Shown: positions 22,222 through 30,177 of the stretch, in pieces
Layout of the letters: every line of letters starts with the position of its first letter
Numbering within the stretch: position 1 is the first letter of the stretch
Virus record (IMG/VR): IMGVR_UViG_3300033145_001054
Coordinates: 1 to 43,264 of that record
Direction: 5' to 3' (one strand)
DNA from: a virus
DNA: 43,264 nucleotides
Program-made: the position numbers and the translations under genes
Notes under the pieces: generated by a model
The model's input: the letters and a program-made list of their open reading frames with translations, nothing else
Databases searched by the model: none
What the model was told of the DNA's origin: nothing

Positions 22222-22256
22222 AAAAGTTTATAAACATATATATTTATAAAATATAT
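22216..22256 (+). promoter_or_regulatory. Archaeal BRE/TATA promoter, probably leaderless
   Basis: AAATAGAAAAGTTTATAAAC (22216-22235) is identical to the promoter before the PCNA operon. The ATG at 22257 lies about 26 bases from the TATA centre, where archaeal transcription normally begins, and no ribosome-binding site precedes it. The mRNA therefore probably starts at or next to the start codon. Confidence 0.75.
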
Positions 22257-22475
22257 ATGTCCGTTATAGGTAACAAAAATATTGTAAAGGGTATTACTAT
22301 TCAGGTGAAGGATAATAATACTAATAAATCCAAATCTTTTACTATTTATGGATTGAAATTCCAAGCTTTATTTTTTAAAGTTCTTTTTTATGTCAAACAA
22401 CTCGTAGAGTATGATGAAATAAAATTAATATGTTACAAAAAAGGTGATAAAAATAGCAAAAAGAAATCTAAATGA
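22257..22475 (+). CDS. Hypothetical 72-residue basic protein
   Basis: MSVIGNKNIVKGITIQVKDN, a hydrophobic-aromatic middle (LKFQALFFKVLFYVKQLV) and a lysine-rich tail (KKGDKNSKKKSK). It is the first gene of a transcript leading to the surface-modification cassette. No family recognised. Confidence 0.55.
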   Translation: MSVIGNKNIVKGITIQVKDNNTNKSKSFTIYGLKFQALFFKVLFYVKQLVEYDEIKLICYKKGDKNSKKKSK

Positions 22476-22752
22476 AGACGAAGTGAAAGCAATTAATATC
22501 CAATTACCTAGATTGAAAAGTGAACTTACAAAAACAGAAAGGAATATAAGGATATTAAAAAGTAAATTAAAAGACGAAATCCCCCGAGCTTTTGAAGAAA
22601 AAACAAAGCAAACCAAAGACGAGCTACAACATAATGAAAATCTTTTGACACAATGTTGTAATGTGATAACCACACTTAAAGACCAATTTAAAAACGGTGT
22701 CACGATAAAAGAAAAAGTAAAACCCGAAACAGAACCAATAGAGGAAGAATAA
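22444..22752 (+). CDS. Coiled-coil protein, GTG start
   Basis: 102 residues. The GTG at 22444 overlaps the preceding gene by 32 bases; no in-frame ATG follows closely. The sequence is almost wholly helical (LPRLKSELTKTERNIRILKS) with two Cys (QCCNV) and an acidic tail (PETEPIEEE). Function unknown. Confidence 0.5.
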   Translation: MIKIAKRNLNEDEVKAINIQLPRLKSELTKTERNIRILKSKLKDEIPRAFEEKTKQTKDELQHNENLLTQCCNVITTLKDQFKNGVTIKEKVKPETEPIEEE

Positions 22753-22753
22753 A

Positions 22754-23278
22754 ATGGAAATTTCTAGACCACAAACAACACAAGAAAAAAGTTTGAAATC
22801 AGGTGGATTCAAAGATATTAAATCTTGGAGAGAATCAGATTTTATGCAAACTAACTTGGCAAAATCTTCACATATAGCACAAGATTTTATATATACTAGG
22901 CGAGAACCCTATTGTTTTAAATGTGCTAACACTGCTATAAAAGAAAAAATAAGGGACGTTGAAAAACAAATAGCTAAATCACGAACACGACAAGAAAGAA
23001 ATATTAAAATCGACGCTACTATGAATTTTAATGTTTTTGGTGGATTTGACAAATTTGAATATGTAGGAGAAAAAGAAATCCATGAAAAACCATTAACAGC
23101 AACTACTCAATCTGTTCGAATAATAACCGGAAAATACAAAATTTTTATGTGTAAACAGTGTAATAGTGAAATAAAGATAGAGTTTAGACATAAAGAATTA
23201 GACGAGCTAACCAATATAAAAAAGCGAGAAATACTACACGAAAAACCTTTACCTGAAGCACCTAAAAATGAGTTATAG
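22754..23278 (+). CDS. Hypothetical protein with two zinc-type Cys pairs
   Basis: 174 residues. CFKCAN (near 54-59) and MCKQCN (near 133-138) could form one zinc site separated by a helical hairpin (KEKIRDVEKQIAKSRTRQER) and a strand-rich segment. Function unknown. It ends ten bases inside the following gene. Confidence 0.55.
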   Translation: MEISRPQTTQEKSLKSGGFKDIKSWRESDFMQTNLAKSSHIAQDFIYTRREPYCFKCANTAIKEKIRDVEKQIAKSRTRQERNIKIDATMNFNVFGGFDKFEYVGEKEIHEKPLTATTQSVRIITGKYKIFMCKQCNSEIKIEFRHKELDELTNIKKREILHEKPLPEAPKNEL

Positions 23279-23492
23279 AGGTTCTTCTATAACTCATAAG
23301 ATACGCCACTTAAAAACAAACTCAGGGAATAATTTTTCAATAACTATCTCTAAATCAACAGCTGAAACTTTTAGTGGTTGCCGATTAAGAGAAGTGGTTT
23401 TAAGCGACGGTATTTTTTTAACGGCAGGAAGTTTTTCAATAATAGAAGAACAATTAATCAATAAAAAAAATTTAAAACAACTTAAAAAATGA
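23268..23492 (+). CDS. Possible AbrB/SpoVT-like DNA-binding protein
   Basis: 74 residues. KTNSGNNFSITISKSTAETF followed by LREVVLSDGIFLTAGS has the strand pattern of a swapped-hairpin AbrB N-terminal domain. The usual GDxV box is not clear, so confidence is low. Placed directly before the glycosyltransferases, it could be a local regulator. Confidence 0.4.
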   Translation: MSYRGSSITHKIRHLKTNSGNNFSITISKSTAETFSGCRLREVVLSDGIFLTAGSFSIIEEQLINKKNLKQLKK

Positions 23493-24724
23493 TAAAACCA
23501 AAAATATTATGGCTTAGTGATTCCACACTTACTACAACTGGATTCGCAACAATATCGTGGAATATTCTTAATAGATTAAAAGATGAGTTTGAGTGCCACG
23601 CTTTAGGTCACAATATGATTGGACAAACATTGAAACCTGGTGTTATTTTTGAAGATAACACCAAACTTGACTTTTATCTTCACGGAACTGGAGGAGCTAA
23701 ATATAGTATGAACAATATTAGTAATAAAATAAGAAAATATGATATTGATATTTTTGGTGGGTTACTCGATACTTTTATGTTATACGAAGCAGGTTTTATG
23801 CAAATAGATACCAGTCCAGCTAAGACGTTTTTTTATTACCCTAGCGACGGAGGAGGTTGTCTGCCTCGTTACTGTGAGAATATCTTACAAAAAATTGAAG
23901 TTCCAATTGCTATGAGTAAATTTGCCCGTGACCAAGTACATAAAATTTATGGTATAAAGAGTGAGTATATACCTCACGCTTACGACACTAAATGTTTTTA
24001 TCCTTTAAGCTCTACAAAAAAGGAAGTTCTTAGAGATAAATGGCAATTACGAGATAAATTTGTTGTAGGTGTCGTAGCTAGAAATCAAGGAAGAAAAATG
24101 CTTGATAGAACTATTAAAGCTTTCTCTATTTTTTGCAAAGATAGACCAGACGCAATACTTTTAATGCATACAGACCCTATGGATATGGCTCAAGTATTTG
24201 ATATTAATACGTTAATTCGTCGTTTCAATATCACTAATAGGGTATTATTCACAGGAACTTCATTATTTGATCCTTTCACGTATAAACAAATGAATGAAGT
24301 TTATAATCTTATGGATGTATTTTTATTGACTACTTCAGGTGAAGGTTTCGGAGTTCCAATTGTTGAAGCTATGGGGGTAGGGATACCCCAGCTTGTTACC
24401 GATTATACAACAACTAAAGAGCTAGTGATAGACGAGATAAAAACAGGTGAATCTATTAAACTAGTAGGTGAAACAGAAGAATGTCCTTATCCCCATACTA
24501 ACGAAGTACTCGATGGCACAACAACTGGTTCGTGGGATGTAGAGCGAGGGTTTTGTAGTATCTATGATTGTGCCGATAAACTTAATCTTATGTATGATAA
24601 ATGGAAAACTTCTAATTTAAATATTTACATTAAAAATTCACTAACTAAAGCTAAAAAATATTATACATGGGAAGCCGTAATGCCATCTTGGAAAAAATTA
24701 TTATGGAGACTATATGAAAAATGA
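23489..24724 (+). CDS. GT-B glycosyltransferase (GT4-like)
   Basis: 411 residues. The N-terminal domain starts KILWLSDSTLTTTGFATISW. The C-terminal domain has VGVVARNQGRKMLDRTIKAF and the donor-site EGFGVPIVEAMG (E285 and E293), the E-x7-E pattern of GT4. It transfers a sugar from a nucleotide donor to an unknown acceptor. It overlaps genes on both sides by four bases and opens the cassette. Confidence 0.85.
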   Translation: MIKPKILWLSDSTLTTTGFATISWNILNRLKDEFECHALGHNMIGQTLKPGVIFEDNTKLDFYLHGTGGAKYSMNNISNKIRKYDIDIFGGLLDTFMLYEAGFMQIDTSPAKTFFYYPSDGGGCLPRYCENILQKIEVPIAMSKFARDQVHKIYGIKSEYIPHAYDTKCFYPLSSTKKEVLRDKWQLRDKFVVGVVARNQGRKMLDRTIKAFSIFCKDRPDAILLMHTDPMDMAQVFDINTLIRRFNITNRVLFTGTSLFDPFTYKQMNEVYNLMDVFLLTTSGEGFGVPIVEAMGVGIPQLVTDYTTTKELVIDEIKTGESIKLVGETEECPYPHTNEVLDGTTTGSWDVERGFCSIYDCADKLNLMYDKWKTSNLNIYIKNSLTKAKKYYTWEAVMPSWKKLLWRLYEK

Positions 24725-24882
24725 AATATTGTTACATTTGTAGTAAACCATATACGTGGAATAAGTTTAATAATTGTTGTTCAGAACAATGTGAGAAAGA
24801 ATATAAATTGGAGATTAAAAATGAAAACAAACGAATCCAAAGAAGAAAAAAACTTGAAAATAACAGTATGTTCGGTTGTTAA
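24721..24882 (+). CDS. Small Cys-rich zinc-finger-like protein, 53 residues
   Basis: MKYCYICSKPYTWNKFNNCC then SEQCEKEYKLEIK: a CxxC ... CC-x3-C treble-clef-like pattern followed by a basic helix. Its start overlaps the preceding stop (ATGA), and its second half overlaps the next glycosyltransferase in another frame by 62 bases. The normal Cys spacing argues that it is real. Confidence 0.5.
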   Translation: MKYCYICSKPYTWNKFNNCCSEQCEKEYKLEIKNENKRIQRRKKLENNSMFGC

Positions 24883-25573
24883 AAATGACACATTTTTTTT
24901 AGAAATGATGCTTAAATCTGCTCTAGAATTTGCAGATGAAATAATAATTACCGATGATTCTGATGATGATAAAAATCTAAAACTATGTGAAAAACTAAAT
25001 AGAGATAACAAAATAAAACATTTTGTAAATCATTTTGGCGATAATTTTGGAAAAGGAAGACAATTCGCTCACGACCAAGCAACAGGTGATTGGATTTTAT
25101 GGCTTGACGCTGACGAAGTGATACACGAGGGTAATACTAAAATAATACCCAAATTAATTAAACAATTAATTAGTTTTGAAATAGATGTCTGTCATGTAGA
25201 ATATTTACATTTTATTAATGATTTTACTCATGTTGATAATAGTTGTAATCCTCATATAGGGTTATATCGTCTATATAAAAATTACGGAAAAGAAATAAAA
25301 TTTATAACAACAAATCATAGTTTACCAAAATATAATTGGAAAAAACTAATATTTACAGATAAAATATTAATTTGGCATCTTGGATATTTACGAGGTATGG
25401 AAAAAATAAAAGAAAGATTTTTGAGAAATTATCGGTATGGTACATTAGAACAACCTCGATGGCGTGATTGGCATTATTTTGGTGATTATCCAACAAGAAC
25501 AATTGATCCTAAAATTATACCTAAAGTGCTTCGTAATGGTTATCTTATGGATTTAGGAGATAGTTTCACATGA
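24821..25573 (+). CDS. GT-A glycosyltransferase (GT2-like)
   Basis: 250 residues from ATG 24821, with GGAG upstream; an in-frame GTG at 24791 has no such site. ITVCSVVKNDTFFLEMML and IIITDDSDDD are the GT2 nucleotide-binding strands. LDADEV (D96, D98) is the metal-binding DxD. YRLYKNYGKEI and HSLPKYNWK belong to the acceptor side. It is similar to the lipopolysaccharide-type glycosyltransferases that extend surface glycans. Confidence 0.8.
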   Translation: MKTNESKEEKNLKITVCSVVKNDTFFLEMMLKSALEFADEIIITDDSDDDKNLKLCEKLNRDNKIKHFVNHFGDNFGKGRQFAHDQATGDWILWLDADEVIHEGNTKIIPKLIKQLISFEIDVCHVEYLHFINDFTHVDNSCNPHIGLYRLYKNYGKEIKFITTNHSLPKYNWKKLIFTDKILIWHLGYLRGMEKIKERFLRNYRYGTLEQPRWRDWHYFGDYPTRTIDPKIIPKVLRNGYLMDLGDSFT

Positions 25574-26361
25574 AAAGCGTACTAGTTATTGGTTCAGAAG
25601 GATTTATTGGTAAAGAAGTTGTTAAACAATTAGAGAATGAAAATTATAATGTTGTTAAGTTTGATAAAAAATTAAATCCAAATAATGATACATTATTTCA
25701 TGATTTTGTATTAGATTATGAATATGATTATGTTATTAATTTAGCAGGATTAGTTGGATTGAAATTATGTTTAGATAATCCTATCAACGCAGTTTATCAA
25801 AATATTTTAGGTGTTACTAGAGTTTTAGATGCTATGAAAAACTCTGATACTAAAATTATTCATATTTCAACTTGGGCAGTTGAAGGAAATTTAATTAATC
25901 CTTACGACGTAACCAAACTGGCAGGAGAAAATATGACTATGAGTTATATTAAGCGTGGTTTAATTAAGGGTTGTGTTTGTCGTCTAGGAACTACTTATGG
26001 TCCTGGGATGTCAAAACTAGGAGTTATTCCTTCAATGCTTAAAAAATTAAAAGAAAATAAACCACTAGTTATTTATGGGCGAGGAGAACAGATAAGACAA
26101 TTTACATATATTAGTGACACAGCCAGTGGTATTATCAAAGTTATGGAATCTGGAGAAAACGGAGAATTATACCACGTCGTAAGCGACGAAATCACTAGCA
26201 TTAAACAAATAGCTGACTCGATAAGTGAAGATATTGAATATGAAAAATCTAGAGAAGGCGACGAAAAATATACAGTTCTCAATAATAAAAAACTAAAAGA
26301 ATTTGGTTGGAAACCTAAAATAAATTTCAAAAAAGGTGTGGAATTGATGAAAAATGGATAG
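25570..26361 (+). CDS. NAD-dependent sugar epimerase/dehydratase (extended SDR)
   Basis: 263 residues. GSEGFIG (8-14) is the Rossmann NAD-binding loop; HISTWAVEG (S100), and NPYDVTK (Y112, K116) give the catalytic Ser-Tyr-K set; RLGTTYGPGMSKLGVIPSML and IRQFTYISDTASG follow as in UDP-sugar epimerases. It makes an activated sugar, for example by C4 epimerisation; the exact substrate is not clear. It is about 50 residues shorter than typical GalE but keeps all motifs. Confidence 0.85.
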   Translation: MKSVLVIGSEGFIGKEVVKQLENENYNVVKFDKKLNPNNDTLFHDFVLDYEYDYVINLAGLVGLKLCLDNPINAVYQNILGVTRVLDAMKNSDTKIIHISTWAVEGNLINPYDVTKLAGENMTMSYIKRGLIKGCVCRLGTTYGPGMSKLGVIPSMLKKLKENKPLVIYGRGEQIRQFTYISDTASGIIKVMESGENGELYHVVSDEITSIKQIADSISEDIEYEKSREGDEKYTVLNNKKLKEFGWKPKINFKKGVELMKNG

Positions 26362-27292
26362 AGAAAAACTATATACTAGCACGAGCCCTAAATTATATAA
26401 TTATTTAGACAGATTAAAAAACATTAAAGATTTAAATAAATGGCAACCTATAAATCTTCAAATAGCACCTACTGAAAAGTGTAATCTTAATTGTTCTTTC
26501 TGTTCTGTTAAAGAACGTGGGCATGAAGAACTATCTATTGAATCAATATTACAAGCTATCGTAGAATTTAAACAGCTTGGTTTATTAAGTGTAGAAATAA
26601 CAGGAGGAGGTGACCCTACACTTTATCCTAAAATAAACGAGCTTATATTATTCTGTAAAGCACTAAATTTAAAAGTTGGTTTAATCACTAACGGAATACT
26701 TTTAAAAGACAAAATTGAACAATTCGTTTTAGATAAATTAGATTGGCTTAGAATAAGTCTTAATGGTATTGACGAAGGAAAATGGCCTGCTATACCAAAA
26801 ATTAATGGAACTTTAGGATTTAGTTATGTTTGGAACTCTAAATCAAATGAAAAAATATTAGGTGAAATATATAAAAAATATGGTTGTCAATATAGTAGTT
26901 ATATAAGAATAGTTCCAAACTGTTTAGAACCAAAAGAACAAATAACATTAAGAGATACTGTAGCAAAATTGGTAAAAGATAATAACTACGAAGATAAAAT
27001 GTTTGTTCAAACAAAAGATTATTCTATTCACGATAAATGCTATATTGGTAATCTTAAACCATTTCTTTACACAGACGGATATATTTATCAATGTAGCGCA
27101 GTAGCTCTATATAATAGACGATTCGACGAAAGATGGCGAATTTGTCATATGTCTGAAATTAATAATCATTGGCCTTTTTGTAATAATTTATTTGATAATT
27201 CAATGTGTGAAAAAGGAAAATGTTTTTATTGTGACCAAAATAAAATATTAGACGATTTACAAATGGAGGTTGATAAAAATGGGTTTATCTAA
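26354..27292 (+). CDS. Radical SAM enzyme
   Basis: 312 residues. CNLNCSFC (C43, C47, C50) is the [4Fe-4S]/SAM motif. ITGGGDPTLYP is the GGE-like SAM-binding segment, and LKVGLITNG the next strand. The C-terminal quarter has further Cys (CSAV, CNNLF, CEKGKCFYC), which may bind a second cluster as in SPASM/twitch proteins. Within a glycan cassette it may modify a sugar or a peptide. Its overlap with the SDR gene and with the methyltransferase shows co-expression. Confidence 0.85.
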   Translation: MDREKLYTSTSPKLYNYLDRLKNIKDLNKWQPINLQIAPTEKCNLNCSFCSVKERGHEELSIESILQAIVEFKQLGLLSVEITGGGDPTLYPKINELILFCKALNLKVGLITNGILLKDKIEQFVLDKLDWLRISLNGIDEGKWPAIPKINGTLGFSYVWNSKSNEKILGEIYKKYGCQYSSYIRIVPNCLEPKEQITLRDTVAKLVKDNNYEDKMFVQTKDYSIHDKCYIGNLKPFLYTDGYIYQCSAVALYNRRFDERWRICHMSEINNHWPFCNNLFDNSMCEKGKCFYCDQNKILDDLQMEVDKNGFI

Positions 27293-27884
27293 ATTCGATA
27301 AATCATATTTTATAGGTGGAGCAGAATCTAATTATATTAATTATCCTAAACGAAAATATAAACAGTTAGCTAAGGATATTTCAAAAACAATTAAAGATAT
27401 CAAATATGATAATATATTAGATTTTGGATGTGCCACTGGTAACTTAGTAAGAGAATTTGTAAAAATGCGTTATTCTATTTATGGAACAGACATTAGTAAA
27501 TGGGCTATATCTTATGGAATTAGAAAATTTAATTTACAAAATAATATATGGTTATACAACAATACTTTATTAATATTCTCTAGTCTAATATTAATGTTAG
27601 ACGTTATTGAACATATGACATTAAAAAAAATAGATAATTTTTTAATTAAATTCAAAAAATATAAAGGGTTAAAAATATTAGTTCGTATTCCAGTGAGTGC
27701 TATTGAAGGACAAGATTTTGTTTTAAACTGTAGCAAAAAAGATAAAACTCATATTCAAGTTCACTCTAAAACTTGGTGGAGAAAATTATTCAAGAAATAT
27801 GGTTTTGAGATAACTAAAGTTATAGACGAGAAAGCAATATATGATTCGGATGGTGTAATAGCATGGGTATTAACAAAAGAATAA
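27279..27884 (+). CDS. SAM-dependent methyltransferase
   Basis: 201 residues; GGAGGT lies eight bases before the ATG at 27279. ILDFGCATGNL (46-56) is motif I and YGTDIS the acidic loop. MLDVIEHM matches the class I 'DVIEH' post-II block. Such enzymes methylate sugars or small molecules at the end of glycan synthesis. No target-recognition domain for DNA is seen. Confidence 0.8.
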   Translation: MGLSKFDKSYFIGGAESNYINYPKRKYKQLAKDISKTIKDIKYDNILDFGCATGNLVREFVKMRYSIYGTDISKWAISYGIRKFNLQNNIWLYNNTLLIFSSLILMLDVIEHMTLKKIDNFLIKFKKYKGLKILVRIPVSAIEGQDFVLNCSKKDKTHIQVHSKTWWRKLFKKYGFEITKVIDEKAIYDSDGVIAWVLTKE

Positions 27885-28687
27885 GTATACATATAGCAAT
27901 AAAAGAAAGAGCTTCAGAGCCTGCTCTACTTATTCAAAGCTTACGAACACAAACTTATCAAGATTGGGATTTAGTTATACTCGATGGAAATAAAATTCCA
28001 TTAGCTACTAATCATTTTTTTATATCATTAATCAATAGAGTTAAATTAGAAAGACATGGCGTGAATATAATAAAAGATGATTTGAACAAAGGTGTTTGCT
28101 ATGCGAGAAATAAAATTATTAAAGAAGATTATTTTAATAATCCGTTTGTGTGTCGTTTGGATGACGACACTATTATTCAACCTGATTACCTTGATAAGCT
28201 TATGGTTGTTATTAAATCTGGTTACGATATTGCTTCTGGTGTCACTCCCTTATTGGGTTATCCTGAGCTTATTAGAAGTACAAAAAAAGTCAAGCCAATC
28301 ATCAATAAAAAAGAATTTAACACGAAAGGCGAAATAACTAAATACGGTGATGATTGTGGTTACGCTTATCTAGAAAAAGAAATTATATCTACTCACGAAT
28401 TTCGGTCTTGTGCATTAATAAAAAAAGAAGTGATAGAAAAAATACAATATGAAGAAAACTTATCACCAACGGGCTTTCGAGAAGAAGCTTTTTTTAGCTT
28501 TAGAGCTATATATGCTGGTTTTAAGATAGGAGTACACACTGGAGCAATAGCTTATCACATCGCTTGTCCTAGTGGAGGAGTACGAAGTACCGATTATGGA
28601 ATTAGAGCACAGAGCGATGATAATTATTTTAAAAAATGGGTAAAAAAATTATATAAGAAAAATGGACCTATCAAAATACGTGGATAA
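27863..28687 (+). CDS. GT-A glycosyltransferase (GT2-like)
   Basis: 274 residues. SIHIAIKERASEPALLIQSL, LVILDGNK and the metal-binding LDDDTIIQPDYLD (100-102) mark a GT2 enzyme; ALIKKEVIEKIQYEENLSPT and EEAFFSFRA are the acceptor-side block. It overlaps the methyltransferase by 22 bases. It adds a sugar to the same unknown glycan. Confidence 0.8.
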   Translation: MGINKRISIHIAIKERASEPALLIQSLRTQTYQDWDLVILDGNKIPLATNHFFISLINRVKLERHGVNIIKDDLNKGVCYARNKIIKEDYFNNPFVCRLDDDTIIQPDYLDKLMVVIKSGYDIASGVTPLLGYPELIRSTKKVKPIINKKEFNTKGEITKYGDDCGYAYLEKEIISTHEFRSCALIKKEVIEKIQYEENLSPTGFREEAFFSFRAIYAGFKIGVHTGAIAYHIACPSGGVRSTDYGIRAQSDDNYFKKWVKKLYKKNGPIKIRG

Positions 28688-28775
28688 TTTTTATCCATTT
28701 GAACAAGAGTGGAAAACAGAATGGCGACGTTTAAAGAAACAAATAGAGAAATCGAATTCAGACCAGAAACAATGA
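28662..28775 (+). CDS. Hypothetical 37-residue protein
   Basis: MDLSKYVDNFYPFEQEWKTE followed by a basic helix. It overlaps the preceding gene by 26 bases and the next small frame by about 55. At most one of the two small frames here need be real. Confidence 0.35.
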   Translation: MDLSKYVDNFYPFEQEWKTEWRRLKKQIEKSNSDQKQ

Positions 28776-28870
28776 ATTTTTGGCAAAAGATTAAATGGTG
28801 TATAAAGTTATTTATGGGTTTTAAAACAATAATAAAAGTGAAAGAAAAGGAGAAATCAGATGAAAGTTGA
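28721..28870 (+). CDS. Hypothetical 49-residue protein
   Basis: MATFKETNREIEFRPETMNF then an amphipathic helix (WQKIKWCIKLFMGFKTIIKV) that could lie on a membrane, and a charged tail. It overlaps the next glycosyltransferase by 11 bases, in keeping with the genome's habit. Confidence 0.45.
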   Translation: MATFKETNREIEFRPETMNFWQKIKWCIKLFMGFKTIIKVKEKEKSDES

Positions 28871-29987
28871 TATTATAGGAAATATTTTTGGTTTATCAGG
28901 TTATGACAGACATACTCGTGGTTTGGCTAATGCTTTAAACGACGTAGGTATAGATGTTAAATTGTCTGTTTCACTTATAGAACAATGGGAGCGACAAGTA
29001 AACGACTTTGAGCTTAACGCTATCACTAAAACATTTGATAAAGATAGAACTATGATTGCTATTACACAGCCTCAACATTGGAGATTATATTTGGCTCAGA
29101 AACCTAAACACTTCTTTGGATTTTGTGTTTGGGAGGGAGATAAAGTTCCAGAATATTGGTTACCTTATTTATTTGATACAAGAGTTAATAAAATATTAGT
29201 TCCTAGTAATCACACTAAAGACGCTATTATTAAAACAATTAGAAATTATCCAAATATAACTGTTAAAAATCTTGATAATATAAATAAAACAGTAAATAAA
29301 ATTCATATAATACCTCACGGTTACGATAGTTCAAAATATTATCCAGATAAGAAAAAGCCAAATAAAAAATTTACATTTTTAGCTAATAAGGGCTGGAGCC
29401 AAGGAGCTTACGATAGAGGCGGAATGCAATATATTTTTAAGGCTTTTACAGAAGAGTTCACTAATAAAGATAACGTATGCTTAAAAGCTAAGATAAATAT
29501 GAGTTATAATGCTCCTAATTGGAATCACAAAGAAGAGCTTAAAAAAATAGGAATAATCAAAAACAAAGATACGCCTGAGATATTATTAAATCTGTCGAAT
29601 CTTAACGATAAGGCTTTGAATAATTTCTATAATGAAGGGGATGTTTTTATTTCTACATCAATGGCAGAAGCTTTTAATTTACCTGTGATAGAAGCTATGG
29701 CGACTGGAATACCAGCTATAGTTACGGAATTCGGAGGACAGAGTGACTTCGTTAATTCCGATAACGGGTATCTTATAAATAAAGGCCATCTAATAAACTA
29801 TAGTAAAGAAATAGCTTATGAGGAAACGAAATGGTTTAAGCCCTCGATAGCCAAAATAAGAAATGTTATGCGTAGAGCTTACGAAAATCAAAAAGAAGTA
29901 AAAGAAAAAGGAAAAAAAGCTTTATTAAAAGCTTCTGAATATACGTGGATTCAAGCCTCTAAAAAATTAAAAAAATTACTTTTTTAA
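28860..29987 (+). CDS. GT-B glycosyltransferase (GT4-like)
   Basis: 375 residues. MKVDIIGNIFGLSGYDRHTR begins the N-terminal domain; IPHGYDSSKYYP and FLANKGWSQGAYDRGGMQY the hinge; MAEAFNLPVIEAMATG (near 269-284) the donor site with both Glu residues. GGAG lies about eight bases upstream. It is the last plus-strand gene of the cassette, and its end forms half of a terminator hairpin. Confidence 0.85.
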   Translation: MKVDIIGNIFGLSGYDRHTRGLANALNDVGIDVKLSVSLIEQWERQVNDFELNAITKTFDKDRTMIAITQPQHWRLYLAQKPKHFFGFCVWEGDKVPEYWLPYLFDTRVNKILVPSNHTKDAIIKTIRNYPNITVKNLDNINKTVNKIHIIPHGYDSSKYYPDKKKPNKKFTFLANKGWSQGAYDRGGMQYIFKAFTEEFTNKDNVCLKAKINMSYNAPNWNHKEELKKIGIIKNKDTPEILLNLSNLNDKALNNFYNEGDVFISTSMAEAFNLPVIEAMATGIPAIVTEFGGQSDFVNSDNGYLINKGHLINYSKEIAYEETKWFKPSIAKIRNVMRRAYENQKEVKEKGKKALLKASEYTWIQASKKLKKLLF

Positions 29988-29990
29988 TTT
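29964..29990. terminator. Bidirectional hairpin terminator between converging operons
   Basis: AAATTAAAAAA (29964-29974) pairs with TTTTTTAATTT (29980-29990) over an 11-bp perfect stem with a five-base loop. The arms contain T tracts on both strands, so either direction can terminate here. The hairpin overlaps the last codons of the plus-strand glycosyltransferase and the stop of the minus-strand holin-like gene. Confidence 0.7.
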
Positions 29991-30165
29991 ATTTATTCTT
30001 TATATAATTCTTGATAAAGTATATTGCCACAGCTACTATACCAGCCCATTTTTGTGGAGTATTAACCTGATAAGCCACTAAACTTGGCAATAAAAATATT
30101 GCTGCATTTTGTATAGTCTTCCATACACCTGTCAATACATTATAATTTGGTTTTTTTATCGTCAT
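29989..30165 (-). CDS. Small holin-like membrane protein
   Basis: 58 residues. An amphipathic-to-hydrophobic segment (TIQNAAIFLLPSLVAY) and a second one (WAGIVAVAIYFIKNYI) form two membrane spans with a basic C-terminus, the layout of small class II holins. GAGGTG lies five bases before the ATG. It follows directly behind the transglutaminase-like gene, so the two look like a lysis pair. Holin function is inferred from size, topology and neighbour. Confidence 0.6.
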   Translation of the reverse strand: MTIKKPNYNVLTGVWKTIQNAAIFLLPSLVAYQVNTPQKWAGIVAVAIYFIKNYIKNK

Positions 30166-30177
30166 TTTGACACCTCG

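Noticed and set aside
27279-27884. DNA methyltransferase
   Set aside because: Only a class I SAM fold is seen; the DPPY/NPPY or PC motifs of DNA methylases are missing and the neighbours are sugar enzymes.
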